NCBI GenBank assembly: GCA_029204225.1
Contig: CM055115.1
Coordinates: 8,407,558-8,471,557 of the forward strand
Source of the DNA: Diphasiastrum complanatum
Lineage: Eukaryota; Streptophyta; Lycopodiopsida; Lycopodiales; Lycopodiaceae
Reading direction: 5' to 3'
Length of the DNA stretch: 64,000 bases
Shown here: positions 60,481 to 64,000 of the stretch, one piece after another
Numbering within the stretch: position 1 is the first letter of the stretch
Layout: each line of letters starts with the position of its first letter
Program-made: the position numbers and the translations under genes
The notes under the pieces: model-generated
The model's input: only the letters and a program-made list of their open reading frames with translations
What the model was told of the DNA's origin: nothing
Databases searched by the model: none

Positions 60481-61203
60481 CTATCGCAAGATTCTTTACT
60501 AGCTGGATATTGAGGAGTAACATGGCATCAAATTAACTGACAAAAATAGAAATCTTTTATCGTTGTTTATATTCTTGAAAGGCAAGATAATTGAGGTCTA
60601 CAATTTACTTGGTAGAGAAAATTGTAATTGTGATTGCTCTGTCTCAATTGCTCGTGGCCTTTACTATGGCTCCTTTGTAGTATTACCATTGCGTCAGCAT
60701 TTTGCTTAGAATATATCTGAACGGGCACAAAGTTTTACAAGCCAAAAAGAGAACTTAATTCGTTAAGTGTCTTTCAATTAAAAAGAGCATGAACAATATA
60801 ATTTATTAATTACAAAAAAAAAATTAATTTCATCACTACGAGCTATAGGCATATGATCATCAATTGCAATAGTTTAAGGCAGAAGTTCAATAAACTCAAA
60901 TTTGTGATTGATCCCTTGGGATACAATTCATGAAAGGACAAACTGTTGGAATTGAAATCTTAAGTGTCCTACGATGGCAGAAATCTATCAATACAGTACT
61001 TTTTAATTTTTACAATGTACACACATCCTTGTCATAAGTACACTATGTCATATATGTGCTGCACAATGTCACAAATGTCGGGACTTGGTCCCATCGATGG
61101 CAACCTTGCCATGTTTGACTCCACAATAGAAGCATTTAAGCTTAGATTTATCTTTCTTCTTGCCAACAAAAGTAGAAGACTCACCTTGAGATTGTCCTTT
61201 AGA
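60481..61203. other. 3' flank of copy 2 BPS1-like pseudogene
   Basis: Equivalent of 22926-23648. No gene recognised. Confidence 0.5.
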
Positions 61204-61645
61204 TCACTTGACTTTGTTGTTGCCCTTGAACTTGCCCTTTGAGAACATAGCCTCCTCCTTTCCAGGTTGAGATGTGGAAGTGGATCCTCCTCTTGATAGA
61301 AGCCTAAACTCCTTATTCACCAAGATTTCTTGCATGTCCACAATACTTGGCAATGTCTTTTGAATAACAAAACTTTGAGCAAGATTAGCATGATCATCCA
61401 ACAAGCCATTGAAAACTACTTGAACAAGTGCTATCTCCTTAAGTCTTTTATCAATACATGCTAACTCATCATTGAATGCTTTGACCCTCAAAACAAAAGC
61501 ATAAGCACTTTCATCCTTATTTTAAAAACTTGAAAAGATTTGACTCCTAAGGGTTAGAACCCTTGATGTAAACTTGGACTCATAAACCTTCTTTTGAGAT
61601 TCCCAAGCCTTACTAGATGTAGTGCACTTACCAACTTCCTTGAGA
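61204..61645 (-). pseudogene. Copia gag fragment, third family (copy 2)
   Basis: Same UBN2-type fragment as 23649-24090 with one E to K change (IDKRLKEIALV). Confidence 0.7.
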
Positions 61646-62126
61646 AGTTCAATTTGTCACATTCATCTTGATCACATGAAGAGCTTTTTTGGTCTTCAAA
61701 TCGAGAATAGTGTTATGCTCAAAGAAAGTCGATCAAGACATTCACCAGACTTTCAGAATGAGGACTATACAGCACCAATATTCCATGGCTTGAAATTGAG
61801 TGGCTATTTTAAGAACCCGATATGCGAACCATTTCAGTTTGATTTGGGAGCTTTAGTGAATGATTTTATTTTTGACAACAATCTAATGGAGTATGAGGTA
61901 TTCAACATGGATACTACTAGCAATGAAGAGATTTCATTATTGCATAGAAATCCAACTCATATCATTACTCGGATTCTTGTTCAATGCCTCATGCATCCAT
62001 TTCACAAGAGCTTAAAGTGGCTTCTATTGGAGACTCTTATTCCTATGGATTCTGTTCAACTCAATGGCCAATATCTAATTCACGTGCATATTCAGAATGT
62101 ATTAACAAGAATAATGATTGGGAATA
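61646..62126. other. Unrecognised segment, uninterrupted version
   Basis: Shows the arrangement before the 3.8 kb insertion in copy 1: the 35-base motif occurs once (61818-61852) and continues without a break. A 211-codon open frame spans it, but it has no family features and ends in the adjoining LTR. Confidence 0.5.
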
Positions 62127-62541
62127 TGTTACAACTCCCTAGGATCATTGACTGCCTTAAAGGTTCCGCAGACCCCATACAAGTGACGATGCACCATAAC
62201 TGCCCATCCGTAGGGTCACAACCGACCCACCCCCATGCACTGGAGCAATCGACATAATCATGCCCGGTCAAGCCTCCTACGATAACTGGCATCCCATACC
62301 CACTCTACTCTCCCTAGCACACATCTCCTAGCCTAAAGATGCATCCCGGCTCATGCACGTGCTCTCCATCCATGAACTCCTGGGTAGATTGAGTGAATGG
62401 AAAGAGAGAAACCCCACCACTATATAGGCATAGCACAGTGGGTCCCTTCAAGCACGGTCTTGTCGGCGACACGTGACCACCTAGGATGGTGATGTGTGGC
62501 ACCCAAACATGTTGGAAACTCCAGTCTTGCATCATGCTCCT
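62127..62541 (-). mobile_element. Ty3/gypsy LTR, truncated
   Basis: Matches 28425-28804 with about 49 extra bases near 62361-62409. The first 38 bases of the LTR and all of the internal domain are missing. It is joined directly to repeat D. Confidence 0.8.
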
Positions 62542-62983
62542 TTAGTGAATTCATTAAATTGAGTTTATCACTCAGAATTGGTCACAGTGTTTTCACTAAG
62601 TCTAAATTACTTTGTGGTGATAGATAAGTTAAAATTGATAGGAGGAACCGCAATGAAATTGCGGACAGGTTTATTGTATTGTCATTCTTTTCACTTTTGG
62701 AGTTGGGAACTCCCAGATTGAGAGTTAAAATTTGAATTTTTTTCTTTGTTGTTGAATTTCAATTTGGTAAAAATTTGAAAGTTACTTGTCTAATAGTTTT
62801 CTAATTGATGTTGATCGCTAGAATTCTATCAATCAAAGAGATGTTTGTGCAAGATACTCGTTAAATTTGATTGAAATCATCAAACAATATGAAATGATCA
62901 GATTGAATGAGTGGGAATGGTATTCTTTATCTAGACAGTAAATCTGACAGGATATGGTTCAAGAATTATTGAAATTCTATTGG
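62542..62983. repeat. Dispersed repeat D, second copy
   Basis: Matches 31668-32093. The boundary with the gypsy LTR is abrupt. No coding potential. Confidence 0.75.
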
Positions 62984-63631
62984 TGGGATTTCCATTCATG
63001 TAATTTTATATTCTGTGTTTGGATAGGTTTTATCAATATTAACGGAGTAATGCCAAACTAGTCAATAAAAAGGAAAAACAGTCCAATTTGATTGGAAAAT
63101 TTGTCGTAATAGAAATTACATAACTGATTTCATTTCCAGTAAAATCCTATGGTGAATTATATTCAAAAGATCAGACTAGTACGGTTTCACATACTAGTAA
63201 ATGATTTTTGATATAACAAAAATTGTTTTGGACTTTTTCCTATTGTAACTGATTTCTAAACATTTACTACTGTCATTACGTCTTTTTGGTACCTTAGCTG
63301 AAATAGATTTCCAGAGAACTGAAAATTCTAAGCAAGGAAGAAGAGTGGACATCAGATGGTAGTAAGTAGTATCAGGAAATGTATTTTGCAGTTAGGATTT
63401 TATTTATTTCTATAAATAATTGCTTAATACTGGTTATTGATGTCCTGGTTTGAATTCATTCAGTTGAACTCGTAACTGATATCTTTGTGACCATTGAGTT
63501 ATCCGCAGTTTTGGATGTCAATTGTGAGGTTAAAAGTGGAATCTAATATGTGGTAATAAATGAAAGACTTCACATGATATCGCTTTAGAATATTTGAGAG
63601 AAAAAGATCCGGCCTTTGAAAATAATTGCAG
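62984..63631. other. Unassigned AT-rich sequence
   Basis: No gene, repeat or element end recognised. Confidence 0.35.
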
Positions 63632-64000
63632 CCAAACCTTCAAAACAGATCATTACTTAAGGTTTCTTGTAACATCCAATGATAAGATGTTGAATGTCCA
63701 AAAATACTCATAGAAAAGTTGAATACAGCTACTAGTTGATTTCTATTATCCATTACTATGGATGGTATACACAAAATAGGAAGATAAATATAGTGAATAC
63801 TTTGAAGGTTTGGAAAGTTTGGTGTGCATCGTACGTGATCTTTTTGATGACATAGTTGTGGGTAGGACAAAACTCATTTCTGCAGTAAGGAAATTTTGTT
63901 GAGTGATTCTTCACTAGTTGCACCTCTAGAATGACTATCGCAAGATTCTTTACTAGCTGGATATTGAGGAGTAACATGGCATCAAATTAACTGAAAAATA
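63632..64000 (+). pseudogene. BPS1-like 3' fragment (copy 2), cut by window edge
   Basis: Nearly identical to 27433-27800, including the normal KLISAVRKFC codons and 3' flank. It follows different sequence from its copy 1 partner, so the left flanks of the two fragments do not correspond. Confidence 0.8.

Noticed and set aside
61622-62257. 211-codon open frame as a host gene
   Set aside because: It starts in antisense copia gag, ends inside a gypsy LTR, and has no recognisable domain; in copy 1 it is split by an insertion.

Overview
The window is repeat-dominated nuclear DNA of a land plant. The support is Ty1/copia and Ty3/gypsy chromodomain retroelements, copia primer-binding sites matching initiator tRNA-Met (TGGTATCAGAGCC), GA/CT-rich plant-type 5' leaders, and one host-type gene resembling the BYPASS1/ROH1-like (DUF793) family. 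I cannot name the species. I see no rRNA, tRNA or prokaryotic feature, and almost all coding-looking DNA is decayed transposon.

The overall plan is two direct copies of one large unit: copy 1 from base 1 to about 28.4 kb, and copy 2 from 40481 to the window end. Each unit starts with a dyad-bearing minisatellite, then a BPS1-like gene on the minus strand, copia debris, a second copia element, a nested pair of LTR elements, more copia, and a BPS1-like pseudogene on the plus strand. Within copy 1 the two ends of the unit are an inverted duplication (about 1748-7060 against 11967-23503). Only the BPS1-like copy at 2331-3275 is open over its full length. The others carry stops or frameshifts, or are 3' fragments.

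Comparing the copies fixes several element ends. A TG...CA element (13293-19110; 50074-56665) sits in copia integrase between TGTAC duplications, and the inverted arm keeps the empty site at 5837-5841. Inside it lies a second LTR element (51434-55649, minus strand) between GATAG duplications. Copy 1 has lost the left end of that inner element and carries filler there. Copy 2 lacks 3.7 kb of left-arm copia and a 3.8 kb insertion present only in copy 1.

Between the units (about 28.4-40.5 kb) lie a Ty3/gypsy chromovirus remnant, two dispersed repeats that recur elsewhere in the window, a gypsy-type LTR-proximal end with a gag-like remnant, a copia LTR with its primer-binding site (35057-35729), a decayed unrecognised gene with a ParB/DGQHR-like motif (36431-37556, minus), a second array of the same CTCGAG dyad in a different sequence context, and AT-rich DNA ending in an (AG)n tract.
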